This document shows positions 1 to 7,854 of a DNA stretch of 64,000 bases, piece by piece. The stretch spans positions 1 through 64,000 of the forward strand of contig NZ_JALOBS010000009.1 in assembly GCF_023228165.1 (NCBI RefSeq), in the 5' to 3' direction. A program made the translations under genes and the position numbers. The first letter of the stretch is position 1, and every line of letters begins with the position of its first letter. The stretch is from Methylomonas sp. GTDB taxonomy: Bacteria > Pseudomonadota > Gammaproteobacteria > Methylococcales > Methylomonadaceae. A model generated the notes under the pieces. That model searched no databases, had not been told where the DNA came from, and saw nothing but the letters and a program-made list of their open reading frames with translations.

Positions 1-108
1 GGCGTGATCGATTATTTGGCCTTTTACAATGGCCGCCGATCACACTCAACATTGGGTTATCAATCCCCAATCGAATTCGAGCGGGAATTTTATAGAAACG
101 CTGTCTGA
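1..108 (+). mobile_element. IS3-family transposase (orfB), C-terminal end
   Basis: The first 35 codons from base 1 read as the end of an IS3-family DDE integrase: the segment containing FYNGRRSHSTLGYQSP is the well-known end of the rve core just after the catalytic Glu. The stop is at 106-108. The gene is cut by the left window edge, so nothing can be said about whether the element is intact. The sequence just after the stop (about 109-139) probably holds the element's right terminal repeat, since IS3 elements end within a few tens of bases of orfB. It belongs to a different IS3 subgroup from the fragment at 50.7-51.1 kb. Confidence 0.8.
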
Positions 109-190
109 ACAGGTGTCCGGTTTTTGTTGACCATTACAGTTTGGACGGTTTTGTATCGATTGACCCATAACCGTTTAAATACCGCTTTAT

Positions 191-206
191 TGTGATAAAC
201 CCTACA
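191..206. promoter_or_regulatory. NifA upstream activator sequence
   Basis: An exact TGT-N10-ACA match, the NifA binding consensus. Its centre lies about 133 bp upstream of the start point expected from the -24/-12 element at 306-321, a normal distance for a NifA site. Confidence 0.6.
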
Positions 207-305
207 AATATCCGTGATTTAATACATCTGTCTAACCCGTGCCCCACTGGGGCCATACCTTGATTTTTGCCGTCCGGCAACCTCAACAACGGCTGTATGC
301 AAAAC

Positions 306-321
306 TGGATTGAATATTGCT
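306..321 (+). promoter_or_regulatory. sigma-54 (-24/-12) promoter of the SIR2-like gene
   Basis: TGGATTGAATATTGC has the invariant GG and GC dinucleotides separated by exactly 10 bases. The -24 half is not perfect (TGGATT rather than TGGCAC) but the -12 half TTGC is good. The predicted start point near 332 leaves a leader of about 30 nt before the ATG at 362, with a ribosome binding site (GGAG at 351-354). Confidence 0.5.
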
Positions 322-361
322 TAAGCCTACTAAATAGTGGTTATTTATTAGGAGTTCACCC

Positions 362-1213
362 ATGTCCGAATCCGTATTTTCCGAAATCCTCAGCGGTCTT
401 TATGACAATCAAGTCGTGCCTTATCTGGGGCCGGGGGTGTTGTTCGACGCCGTCAGCAAAGTCAGCGGCGCGCCCATGCCAGCCGACAGCGATAGCCTGA
501 TTTTGGCCATGAACGGCGGCAAACCGATGGCGCCTAAATTGATGTATGAATTCCCACGGGCGGCCATGAATCAGGAGCTGAAACGCGGCCGTAATTTCCT
601 CGGCCAGTTTCTGGATAAAACCTATCGAGACACCAAATATAGCCGTGCCGCGATTCACGACTGGGTGGCGGAATGGAAACCCAATTTTGTGATCGATATT
701 AACCGCGACACGCAATTACAAGACAGTTATGCCGACGAAGAACACACGTTAATCGTCGGTTTGGCTCGCGTAGTGGGCAATGACTATCGCTTCAAAATCT
801 ATCAATACGACGGCCAGGCTTATTTCGAAGTCGCACAAAATCAGGTCGACAAAAAGCTGCCTATCCTATTTAAACCGATGGGCACACCTAGACCCGAGTC
901 CAACTACGTTGCCTCTGACGCCGACTACGTCGATTACATCACCGAATTAATGGGTGGCTTTGCCATTCCGGATTTCTTAAAGGAATATCGTAAAGGTAAA
1001 AAATATCTATTGATCGGTTTACCTTTAAACCGCGACTCGGAACGTATGGTAATGAGCGACATAACCTATGACGCCGACCAACACAGAGGCTGGTTTTTAC
1101 GTAAAAATCCAACCGACAAGGAAAAACGCTTTGCTGGAAAATTGGGGTTTGAATTAATCGAAGCCGATTGCAAGGATTTGCTGGAACAAGTGCAAACCCG
1201 CCAGGCAGCCTAA
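362..1213 (+). CDS. SIR2-like domain protein, predicted NifA-regulated
   Basis: A 283-aa soluble protein. The N-terminal stretch VVPYLGPGVL (residues 18-27) resembles the glycine-rich nucleotide-binding entry of SIR2-like (SIR2_2-type) domains, and DINRDTQL near residue 118 resembles the following strand. I do not see the His catalytic motif of true sirtuin deacylases, so an enzymatic role is open. Proteins of this kind are found in nitrogen-fixation regions, and here the gene has a TGT-N10-ACA site and a -24/-12 promoter upstream (191-206, 306-321), so expression under nitrogen-fixing conditions is likely. It stands alone: the next gene (malic enzyme) is convergent. Function unknown. Confidence 0.75.
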   Translation: MSESVFSEILSGLYDNQVVPYLGPGVLFDAVSKVSGAPMPADSDSLILAMNGGKPMAPKLMYEFPRAAMNQELKRGRNFLGQFLDKTYRDTKYSRAAIHDWVAEWKPNFVIDINRDTQLQDSYADEEHTLIVGLARVVGNDYRFKIYQYDGQAYFEVAQNQVDKKLPILFKPMGTPRPESNYVASDADYVDYITELMGGFAIPDFLKEYRKGKKYLLIGLPLNRDSERMVMSDITYDADQHRGWFLRKNPTDKEKRFAGKLGFELIEADCKDLLEQVQTRQAA

Positions 1214-1259
1214 CGCGGGTTTTGTTGATGACATCCCCTTCCGCCTCACAGTCCCGCAA

Positions 1260-1278
1260 CCCCACGCCCAGCGTGGGG
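1260..1278. terminator. hairpin between convergent genes
   Basis: An 8-bp perfect GC-rich stem (CCCCACGC/GCGTGGGG) with a 3-nt loop lies in the 89-bp gap between the ends of the SIR2-like gene and the malic enzyme gene. There is no clear T tract on either side, so it may act in both directions only weakly. Confidence 0.4.
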
Positions 1279-1302
1279 CTATATGGATGGGCGGCCGATG
1301 AT

Positions 1303-3036
1303 TTAACCGATCGTGGCGTATTTGACCGGCAAATGCTTGGCTTGCCAGAGATTGGCTTTGATATAGGCCTCCAGATCGATGCCGGCCAAGTCCGTGCGAC
1401 AGGCGGAACCGTCTTCCAATGCTTTCGCCAACACGCGAGTTGCCACATACAGACTGACTTTTCTCAAGTCGGAAATCGGCGGAAAGATCTGCCCGGCCGA
1501 CAGACAATGTTCCTCGGTGTAATCGGCCAAGGCGTAAGCGGCCTCTTGCACCATGGCCTCGCTAATACGACTGCACTCGGCCAGTACCGCCGCAAAACCC
1601 AATCCTGGAAAAATAAAGGCATTGTTGCCTTGAGCAATCTGATAACGCTGTCCTTGGTATTCAACATCCGCGAAGGGGCTGCCGGTCGCTATGATGGCTT
1701 GTCCATTCGTCCACTCTAGTATGTCTTTAGGCGTGGCTTCGCAATTATCGTTGGGATTGGATAACGGAAAAACGATAGGCCGTTGATGGTTTGCGGACAT
1801 GGTTTTGATAATGGTTTCAGAAAACAATCCGGCCACGCCGGAAAGACCGATTAAAACCCCCGCTTTGGCATTCGCCACCACCTCCAGCAAACACGGAATA
1901 TGATCAGACTGTATCGGCCATTCTTGAAAAATTTGTTTATCGTGAGCCAAGGGTAATTTGTAGTCTTCGATAGTCGACTCGGCAAGCACCAAACCATGTG
2001 CGTCTACCACAAAAATTTGCCTAAGGGCTTGTTCCGGCGACAAACCGGCCCGAATCAGGCCTTGCATAATAGCACTGGCGACACCGATACCGCCCGCACC
2101 GGCCCCGACCACGACGATGGTCTGCTGAAGCAAGGTTTCGCCCTTTTGCCGACAGGCTAAAATCAAACCCGCCAACGCCATCGCACCGGTACCTTGAATA
2201 TCGTCATTGATACACGGAATTTGGTGTCTATAGCGTTCCAGCACATCGAAAGCCACGTGCTTGGCAAAGTCTTCCCATTGAATAATGGCTTTAGGCCATC
2301 TTTTTCGGACCGCGGCCACAAATTTATCCACCACCGCCCAATATGCCTCACCCTGCAGGCGTTTGGTTCGAACACCCAAATAGGTCGGATTATTCACTAA
2401 CTCTTCTCTATCGGTCCCCACATCCAGATTGACCGGTAAAGTTTGAAACGGACATAAGCCGCCGCCGGCCGTATACAAAGACAGCTTGCCGATACAAATC
2501 GCCAAACCGCCCATGCCTTGGTCGCCGATACCGAGTATTGCCGAGGCATCGGTCACCACGATCATGCGAATATCCTGCATCGGGTAGTGTTCCAGCACGC
2601 TATCGACACGGTCGATATTATCAACCGATAACGTCAACCCGCGCGGCGTGTTGAACAAGGAACTGAATTGTTTAACCACCAAACCAATCGTAGGCGTATA
2701 GACAATAGGCACCATTTCTTCCAGATGCCGTTCCAACAACGCGAAAAACAGCACATCCGTGCGGTCATGGACTGCCCGCAGAAATTGATACTTGGCAATA
2801 TCATTCGGCTGAATTTGATAATTTAGGTACAAGGCATCCACTTGCTGTTCAAGCGTTCTAACCTGGGGCGGCAACAGCCCATCCAGCCCCAGTTCGACGC
2901 GCTCCGCAATGGAAAACGCCGTTCCCTTATTAATGGCAGGCAGGCGCAGCAACAAACTGCCGCGCAACATCACCTGCAGATAAGCATTGCCGTCCGCATC
3001 GATCCGATAATCAAAGTAATCGCTTAATTTTGGCAT
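1303..3036 (-). CDS. maeA: NAD-dependent malic enzyme
   Basis: A 577-aa protein of full family length. Malic enzyme oxidatively decarboxylates malate to pyruvate and CO2 while reducing NAD(P). The N-terminal malic domain contains the IVYTPTIG motif and INDDIQGTGAM, the latter holding the acidic metal ligands. The Rossmann domain follows with GAGAGGIGVA around residue 310, and TGSPF lies near residue 455. The long (about 560 aa) form and lack of a phosphotransacetylase fusion fit the SfcA/MaeA type. It lies 102 bp downstream of nifA on the same strand, so it may be partly co-transcribed with nifLA. That would link reductant and carbon supply to nitrogen fixation, but it could also have its own promoter in the gap. 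Confidence 0.9.
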   Translation of the reverse strand: MPKLSDYFDYRIDADGNAYLQVMLRGSLLLRLPAINKGTAFSIAERVELGLDGLLPPQVRTLEQQVDALYLNYQIQPNDIAKYQFLRAVHDRTDVLFFALLERHLEEMVPIVYTPTIGLVVKQFSSLFNTPRGLTLSVDNIDRVDSVLEHYPMQDIRMIVVTDASAILGIGDQGMGGLAICIGKLSLYTAGGGLCPFQTLPVNLDVGTDREELVNNPTYLGVRTKRLQGEAYWAVVDKFVAAVRKRWPKAIIQWEDFAKHVAFDVLERYRHQIPCINDDIQGTGAMALAGLILACRQKGETLLQQTIVVVGAGAGGIGVASAIMQGLIRAGLSPEQALRQIFVVDAHGLVLAESTIEDYKLPLAHDKQIFQEWPIQSDHIPCLLEVVANAKAGVLIGLSGVAGLFSETIIKTMSANHQRPIVFPLSNPNDNCEATPKDILEWTNGQAIIATGSPFADVEYQGQRYQIAQGNNAFIFPGLGFAAVLAECSRISEAMVQEAAYALADYTEEHCLSAGQIFPPISDLRKVSLYVATRVLAKALEDGSACRTDLAGIDLEAYIKANLWQAKHLPVKYATIG

Positions 3037-3138
3037 TCAGTGCTTCCCGAGGTAAGAGTTAACCGCATAATAATTCAGTAGCCCAAGGCCCGGCGGCTAT
3101 TTTTCATACCGATTCAGAATCAGCATCCGCCGCCTGGA

Positions 3139-4671
3139 TCAGATCTGTTTAACACTAATATTCAGGGTCTGAATCCGATAGGCGATCTGGCGCGGCGTCA
3201 TATCCAGCATGCGGGCGGCCTTGGCTTGCACCCAACCGCATTGCTCCAGAGCGGCTATCACGCGTTCGCGTTCGTCCAGGTCTTCGTCATGTAGATCCAT
3301 CATCCGGATCGGTGCGGCCGGTTGCGGTCGGCTAAGGCTGATTTCGTCTTCCAGGCCGGTGCTGATGATGACATCCCGATCGATGATACCATCGTGGCTC
3401 ATGATGGCCGCGCGCTCCAGGCGGTTTTCCAGCTCCCGCACGTTGCCGGACCAGTTATGTTTCATCAAAATGCGCAGTGCGCTTTCCTTGAGTTCCAACA
3501 GCCTGCCGCCTTGTTGTTTGGAAATACGGTTTAATAAAAAGCTCGCCAATTCGGGAACATCCTCAATGCGGTCGCGCAAGGGCGGCATGTTGATCGGCAT
3601 GACATTCAGACGATAATACAAATCCTCCCGAAACATGCCGTCCGCCACATCTTTTTCCAAATTACGATTGGTGGCGGCGATGATACGCACATTGACTTTC
3701 AAAGTCCTGACCCCACCTACCCGTTCGAACTCGCCCTCCTGCAGCACACGCAGTAATTTGGCTTGAAACGACGCGGAAATTTCCCCCACTTCATCCAAAA
3801 ACAAGGTGCCGTTGTCGGCCAGTTCAAAGCGGCCCTTGCGTTGGCCGATGGCGCCACTGAAGGCGCCTTTTTCGTGGCCGAACAATTCCGACTCCAACAA
3901 AGTGTCCGGCAATGCCGCGCAATTGAGTTTCAAAAACGGGCCGCTGGCACAATTCGAATTAAAGTGTATGGCGTTGGCCACCACTTCCTTACCGGTACCG
4001 GATTCGCCGCGAATCAATACCGTAGTATGCCATTTTGCCACCTGACGGATAATGTCGAACACTTTCAGCATCGGCTCGGAATGGCCGATGATGTTTTCGA
4101 AACGGTAATTTTTCACCAGCGCTTGTTTCAGAAAATCCCGCTCGTTAACCAGTTCGGTTTGTTTGCGCTCCATGGCCCGCACCGAATTGACGCTGTGCGC
4201 AATCAGATTGGCCACCATTTCCAGAAAACGAGCCCGTTCGCCTAGAAAGCTCGAATCGCACGGTTGTGCTGCCAATATGCCCACCACTTCGCCTTGCTCA
4301 ACCGCCAACGGCGAACCGATAAAAGGTAGATCCGGGTTGTACACACCCAGGCGGCTCAAAAAGCGCGGCTCATCGGCAATGCGTTCCACAACGATGGTGC
4401 AGCCCTCGTCCAGAATCGCGCCCACCAAGCCTTCGCCAGGCTGGTAACGGATACTGCGATCGATATCGTCGCCATAAATTTCGCAAATGCTCATGCTGTC
4501 GTTATCGACATCGCGTAGCGTGATCATCCCAAAGTGCAGGCCGGAGCGCTTATGCAAAATTTCCAAAATGCCTTTAAGTTTATTACGCATATCGTGCGTG
4601 CTGTTGAGCAGCTGACTCACCAGAAACAGCGTATCCAGTTCAGACTCAACCAGTGTGGCGCGATCATTCAT
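3139..4671 (-). CDS. nifA: Nif-specific sigma-54 activator NifA
   Basis: A 510-aa bacterial enhancer-binding protein that turns on nif promoters with sigma-54. Residues about 20-165 form a GAF domain. The AAA+ domain follows, with Walker A GESGTGKE (222-229), the sigma-54-contacting loop GAFSGA (269-274) and Walker B FLDEVGE (291-297). A Fis-type HTH lies at the C-terminus, with the typical CGWVQAKAARML and TPRQIAYRI. The sigma-54 loop is normally GAFTGA; Thr to Ser here is read from an AGT codon. The linker before the HTH lacks the Cys pair of oxygen-sensitive rhizobial NifA, which fits control by the partner NifL. The start codon overlaps the nifL stop by 8 bases, so translation is probably coupled. 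Confidence 0.95.
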   Translation of the reverse strand: MNDRATLVESELDTLFLVSQLLNSTHDMRNKLKGILEILHKRSGLHFGMITLRDVDNDSMSICEIYGDDIDRSIRYQPGEGLVGAILDEGCTIVVERIADEPRFLSRLGVYNPDLPFIGSPLAVEQGEVVGILAAQPCDSSFLGERARFLEMVANLIAHSVNSVRAMERKQTELVNERDFLKQALVKNYRFENIIGHSEPMLKVFDIIRQVAKWHTTVLIRGESGTGKEVVANAIHFNSNCASGPFLKLNCAALPDTLLESELFGHEKGAFSGAIGQRKGRFELADNGTLFLDEVGEISASFQAKLLRVLQEGEFERVGGVRTLKVNVRIIAATNRNLEKDVADGMFREDLYYRLNVMPINMPPLRDRIEDVPELASFLLNRISKQQGGRLLELKESALRILMKHNWSGNVRELENRLERAAIMSHDGIIDRDVIISTGLEDEISLSRPQPAAPIRMMDLHDEDLDERERVIAALEQCGWVQAKAARMLDMTPRQIAYRIQTLNISVKQI

Positions 4672-6295
4672 GAATACTTACCCCCAACGAATGCTGTTGG
4701 CTGGGAAAGCTGATATTAAACCGGCAACCATTTTTATATTCCGGATCGATTTCAATAATACCGCCATGCTGGCTGACAATTTCCCGTGCCATTACTAAAC
4801 CCATTCCGGCTTGAGCGCCGCCCAGACTTTGATGCGTGGTAAAAAACGGTTCGAATACTTTTTGGCGTTGATTGGCGGGTATCCCCGGACCGCTGTCGGA
4901 TATGGCCACCCGCACCCAATCATGATCGGTGCTAGTGCTGATATTGATCAGCCGTTCATTAACCCCGGCCCGATTCATGGCGTTGACGGCATTATCGATG
5001 AGCTGTTTAAATAACATGCGTAATTTGTTGGCCGAGCCGAGTACGGATGGTAAAACCGGGTTGGGCAACCAATCCACCACCACGCCGTTGGCCAGGAATT
5101 TTTGACTATGCAACAGCATGGTTTCATGCAGTAGTTGGTTGATATTCACCGACGTCACGGCAGTTTCGGGAATTTCCGGCACACAACGCCGCAAGGTTTC
5201 CAGCGTTTCCTCGCCCCTGGCTTGTACCTGGCTTAACAAGTCTTTTAGCGATTGATTTTGGCTGTCGTTCCGCTGACTCATGATTTGAATAGCCGCGCTA
5301 ATCTGGTTCAGGGGCTGGCGAATTTGGTGCATGGCGCCCAGCAGCGTTTCGCGGATGCTGCGTATATGCTCTTCTTCGGACATCAATTGCCGCAGGGTAT
5401 GCAATTGCAGTTTCTCTTGCTGACTGCGTTGCAGGCTGATGTCGTTAATGGTCAGCAGCAGGTAATTGCTGGACTGCCGGGAGAAAAAGTTGTCGGCATC
5501 GGTACCGTTTTCGCAAAACCAGTTGCCGGAACAGGAAAACCAGCGCGTACCCCGACGGCCTATACCCTCGACCCGGATCTCCCGATTCACAAAGCCTTGC
5601 GGCTGAGCGGCCAGCGTCGACCACAAATCCCCCATGTCTTGTTGCAAGGCATCCAAAAAAAACAGAGCCGGCTCGGCGTAACCCAGCTCGCTGATCAACA
5701 TTTTGTACATCTGATTATCCAGCACGATACTGTTGGCACTATCCAGCACTACCATGGCAACCGGCGAGGCGTTCAAAACCGACTCTATCAATTGCTTTTG
5801 GTTGTTGACTTGCTGCTCGGCATAATGCGCCTGAGTGACATCGCGGTGCATACCAATGTAATGGCTGATGGCGCCCTGTTCGTCCAGCATGGGAGCAATA
5901 GTCAGGTCCGCCAGATAGCGCTGCCCCTGCTTGCGCCGGTTAACCAGCTGACCGTGCCAGACTTGCTTACGGGAAATAGTGTGCCAAAGGTCGTAGTAAA
6001 CCTGCCTGGGAGTACATTTATCGGAAAGTTTTGATTCGTTTTGCCCCAGAATTTCGGCTGCCAAATAGCCGGTAACCTGAGTAAACGCATTGTTTATATA
6101 AAGTATGTTGGCTTTCTTATCGGTAATGGAAATCGCGATAGGCGCTTGTTCAACCGAAGCCACAAATAGTGACAAAGGTACAGTTTTCGAGTTATCACTC
6201 CTTTCGGGATTGAGTGAGTCGATGCCTGGTGCGATCAAGTCAGCCACTTCGGCTGCGATCTGGTCAGGTAGAAAATCCGGTGTTATTTTGCTCAT
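4664..6295 (-). CDS. nifL: Nitrogen fixation anti-activator NifL
   Basis: A redox- and nitrogen-responsive flavoprotein that binds and inhibits NifA. Two PAS domains are seen: the first, at about residues 44-155, is the FAD-type PAS with FTQVTGY, and the second is at about 167-290. A coiled H region with HQIRQPLNQISAA follows, then a GHKL ATPase domain with DNAVNAM, DSGPGIP and AGMGLVMA. I place the start at the ATG at 6295 (543 aa). A reading frame from 6328 (554 aa) is open, but its ATG lies upstream of the transcript start expected from the -24/-12 element at 6334-6349. The ATG at 6295 has AGAG a few bases upstream. It is divergent from rnfA. Confidence 0.92.
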   Translation of the reverse strand: MSKITPDFLPDQIAAEVADLIAPGIDSLNPERSDNSKTVPLSLFVASVEQAPIAISITDKKANILYINNAFTQVTGYLAAEILGQNESKLSDKCTPRQVYYDLWHTISRKQVWHGQLVNRRKQGQRYLADLTIAPMLDEQGAISHYIGMHRDVTQAHYAEQQVNNQKQLIESVLNASPVAMVVLDSANSIVLDNQMYKMLISELGYAEPALFFLDALQQDMGDLWSTLAAQPQGFVNREIRVEGIGRRGTRWFSCSGNWFCENGTDADNFFSRQSSNYLLLTINDISLQRSQQEKLQLHTLRQLMSEEEHIRSIRETLLGAMHQIRQPLNQISAAIQIMSQRNDSQNQSLKDLLSQVQARGEETLETLRRCVPEIPETAVTSVNINQLLHETMLLHSQKFLANGVVVDWLPNPVLPSVLGSANKLRMLFKQLIDNAVNAMNRAGVNERLINISTSTDHDWVRVAISDSGPGIPANQRQKVFEPFFTTHQSLGGAQAGMGLVMAREIVSQHGGIIEIDPEYKNGCRFNISFPSQQHSLGVSIHE

Positions 6296-6333
6296 TACTG
6301 ACTCTGGTTGATTGAATCGACTATACATTTATT

Positions 6334-6349
6334 AGCAAATTAAACGCCA
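6334..6349 (-). promoter_or_regulatory. sigma-54 promoter of nifLA
   Basis: On the minus strand TGGCGTTTAATTTGC matches the -24/-12 consensus with GG and GC exactly 10 bases apart. The expected transcription start, about 12 bases past the GC, is near 6323. This decides between the two possible nifL starts. Confidence 0.65.
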
Positions 6350-6414
6350 ATATTTTTAAATTGGGGCTTTGTAACAAATCCGCATCGCTATAACCCTTGT
6401 TAGTATCAGGATTT

Positions 6415-6430
6415 TGTAGGCTTTACGACA
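6415..6430. promoter_or_regulatory. NifA upstream activator sequence (nifL-proximal)
   Basis: An exact TGT-N10-ACA. Its centre is about 100 bp from the predicted nifL start point and 140 bp from the predicted rnfA start point. Confidence 0.6.
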
Positions 6431-6455
6431 ATTTTTAATCCACCTCTCCGGCATG

Positions 6456-6471
6456 TGTGTTGTTTGGTACA
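6456..6471. promoter_or_regulatory. NifA upstream activator sequence (rnf-proximal)
   Basis: An exact TGT-N10-ACA. It is 41 bp (about four helical turns) from the other site, and about 100 bp from the predicted rnfA start point near 6563, so both sites can serve both promoters. Confidence 0.6.
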
Positions 6472-6536
6472 GCTCATCCGCACCGCAAAAGACCGCAAAT
6501 GCACTAAATCTGCCCGCTTAACCCCACTGGAATTGT

Positions 6537-6552
6537 TGGCATAGATGATGCT
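6537..6552 (+). promoter_or_regulatory. sigma-54 promoter of the rnf operon
   Basis: TGGCATAGATGATGC carries TGGCAT at -24 and TGC at -12 with the required 10-base gap between GG and GC. The expected start is near 6563, leaving about 22 nt before the rnfA ATG. Confidence 0.65.
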
Positions 6553-6584
6553 CAATCGTTTACAAACAACTGGGTGTTAAGGCG

Positions 6585-7166
6585 ATGGGCGAATACTTAC
6601 TGCTGATTCTAGGTACAGCATTAGTCAACAATGTAGTGTTGGTAAAGTTTTTGGGTTTATGCCCCTTTATGGGGGTCTCCAACAAACTCGATTCCGCCCT
6701 GGGCATGGGGCTGGCCACCACCTTCGTGCTGACCTTGGCTTCGGCCGCCAGCTGGGTATTGGAACACCGCTTATTAATGCCCTTCGATATCGGCTTTTTG
6801 CGGGTGCTGGGCTTCATCCTGGTTATTGCCGCGGTGGTGCAATTCACCGAAATGGTGATTCACAAAACCAGCCCGGTTCTGTATCAGGTCTTGGGCATTT
6901 TTCTGCCTTTGATTACCACCAATTGTGCGGTTCTGGGTGTAGCGCTGCTTAACATCCAAGAACATTATAACTTCGTGCAAAGCCTGATGTTCGGCTTTGG
7001 CGCGGCAATGGGTTTTACCCTGGTGATGGTGCTGTTTGCCGGTCTCCGTGAACGCCTGGCGTTGATGGCTGTACCGGCTCTTTTTTCGGGCACGCCGATA
7101 GCATTCATCACCGCCGGCATTCTGTCCCTGGCATTCATGGGCTTTGCCGGCCTTTATACCAAATGA
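6585..7166 (+). CDS. rnfA: Ion-translocating Rnf complex subunit RnfA
   Basis: A 193-aa integral membrane protein, the normal length for RnfA, with six predicted membrane helices. It starts with the usual EYLLLILGTALVNNVVLVKF, and the paired helices FLGLCPFMGVS and LPLITTNCAVLGVAL carry the two conserved half-membrane Cys residues that hold the RnfA/RnfE iron-sulfur centre. Rnf uses ion flux across the inner membrane to move electrons between NADH and ferredoxin; in diazotrophs such as Azotobacter the rnf1 set supplies low-potential electrons to nitrogenase. First gene of the operon, behind a sigma-54/NifA promoter. Confidence 0.95.
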   Translation: MGEYLLLILGTALVNNVVLVKFLGLCPFMGVSNKLDSALGMGLATTFVLTLASAASWVLEHRLLMPFDIGFLRVLGFILVIAAVVQFTEMVIHKTSPVLYQVLGIFLPLITTNCAVLGVALLNIQEHYNFVQSLMFGFGAAMGFTLVMVLFAGLRERLALMAVPALFSGTPIAFITAGILSLAFMGFAGLYTK

Positions 7167-7304
7167 AAACAGCACGTTTGCATCGAACCCTTTTCGGCGG
7201 ACACGCGGCTAGCCGCCCGACTGTCGGAACCGCCGAATTAAACAACCGCCGCAGCTACGGCACTTTTAAAGCCGCAGGCATATTCTGAACCACCGAGACG
7301 GATT

Positions 7305-7841
7305 ATGTACATTCTATCAGCCATCATTATCCTCACCGCACTGGGCTTGTTCCTGGGCTTGAGTTTAGGTATCGCCGCCAAATATCTGCGGGTGGAATCC
7401 GACCCCTTGCTCGAAAAGGTGGAAGCCCTGATGCCGGGTTCGCAATGCGGCCAATGCGGCTTCCCCGGTTGCCGGCCCGCCGCCGAAGCGGTGGTCTCGG
7501 GTTCGGCGCCTGTTACGCTTTGCCCTCCAGGCGGCACTTCGCTGGTGGAACAGTTGGCAAAATTGCTGGGCGTGGATGTCGATTTAAGCCAAACCAAAGA
7601 CGCCGAACCCATGGTGGCCCGCGTCAGCGAAGATACCTGCACCGGCTGTACCCGCTGCTTTAAAGTCTGCCCCACCGATGCCATCGTCGGCGCTCCCAAA
7701 CAGATTCATGCCGTAGTGGCCGATGCCTGTATAGGCTGTGAAAAGTGTATCAACGTCTGCCCAACAGAATGTCTGCAAATGCATCCGGTCGAAGTGACTC
7801 TGCGCGATTGGCGCTGGCCTAAACCCATGGCCGCGGCTTAA
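7305..7841 (+). CDS. rnfB: Rnf complex iron-sulfur subunit RnfB
   Basis: A 178-aa protein. One N-terminal membrane helix (about residues 2-24) anchors it. The Fer4-like motif CGQCGFPGC (48-56, with a further Cys at 73) follows, and then two 4Fe-4S ferredoxin motifs, CTGCTRCFKVCP and CIGCEKCINVCP. It is the electron hub that exchanges electrons with ferredoxin. The 138-bp gap after rnfA is larger than other gaps in the operon and holds no gene that I can see. Confidence 0.95.
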   Translation: MYILSAIIILTALGLFLGLSLGIAAKYLRVESDPLLEKVEALMPGSQCGQCGFPGCRPAAEAVVSGSAPVTLCPPGGTSLVEQLAKLLGVDVDLSQTKDAEPMVARVSEDTCTGCTRCFKVCPTDAIVGAPKQIHAVVADACIGCEKCINVCPTECLQMHPVEVTLRDWRWPKPMAAA

Positions 7842-7854
7842 ACGGAGAACCTGC

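Noticed and set aside
1168..1719. Long plus-strand frame over the end of the malic enzyme gene
   Set aside because: It lies opposite a clear malic enzyme and has no family-like sequence; a codon-structure shadow.
5252..6034. 260-codon plus-strand frame inside nifL
   Set aside because: Antisense shadow of a well-supported gene.
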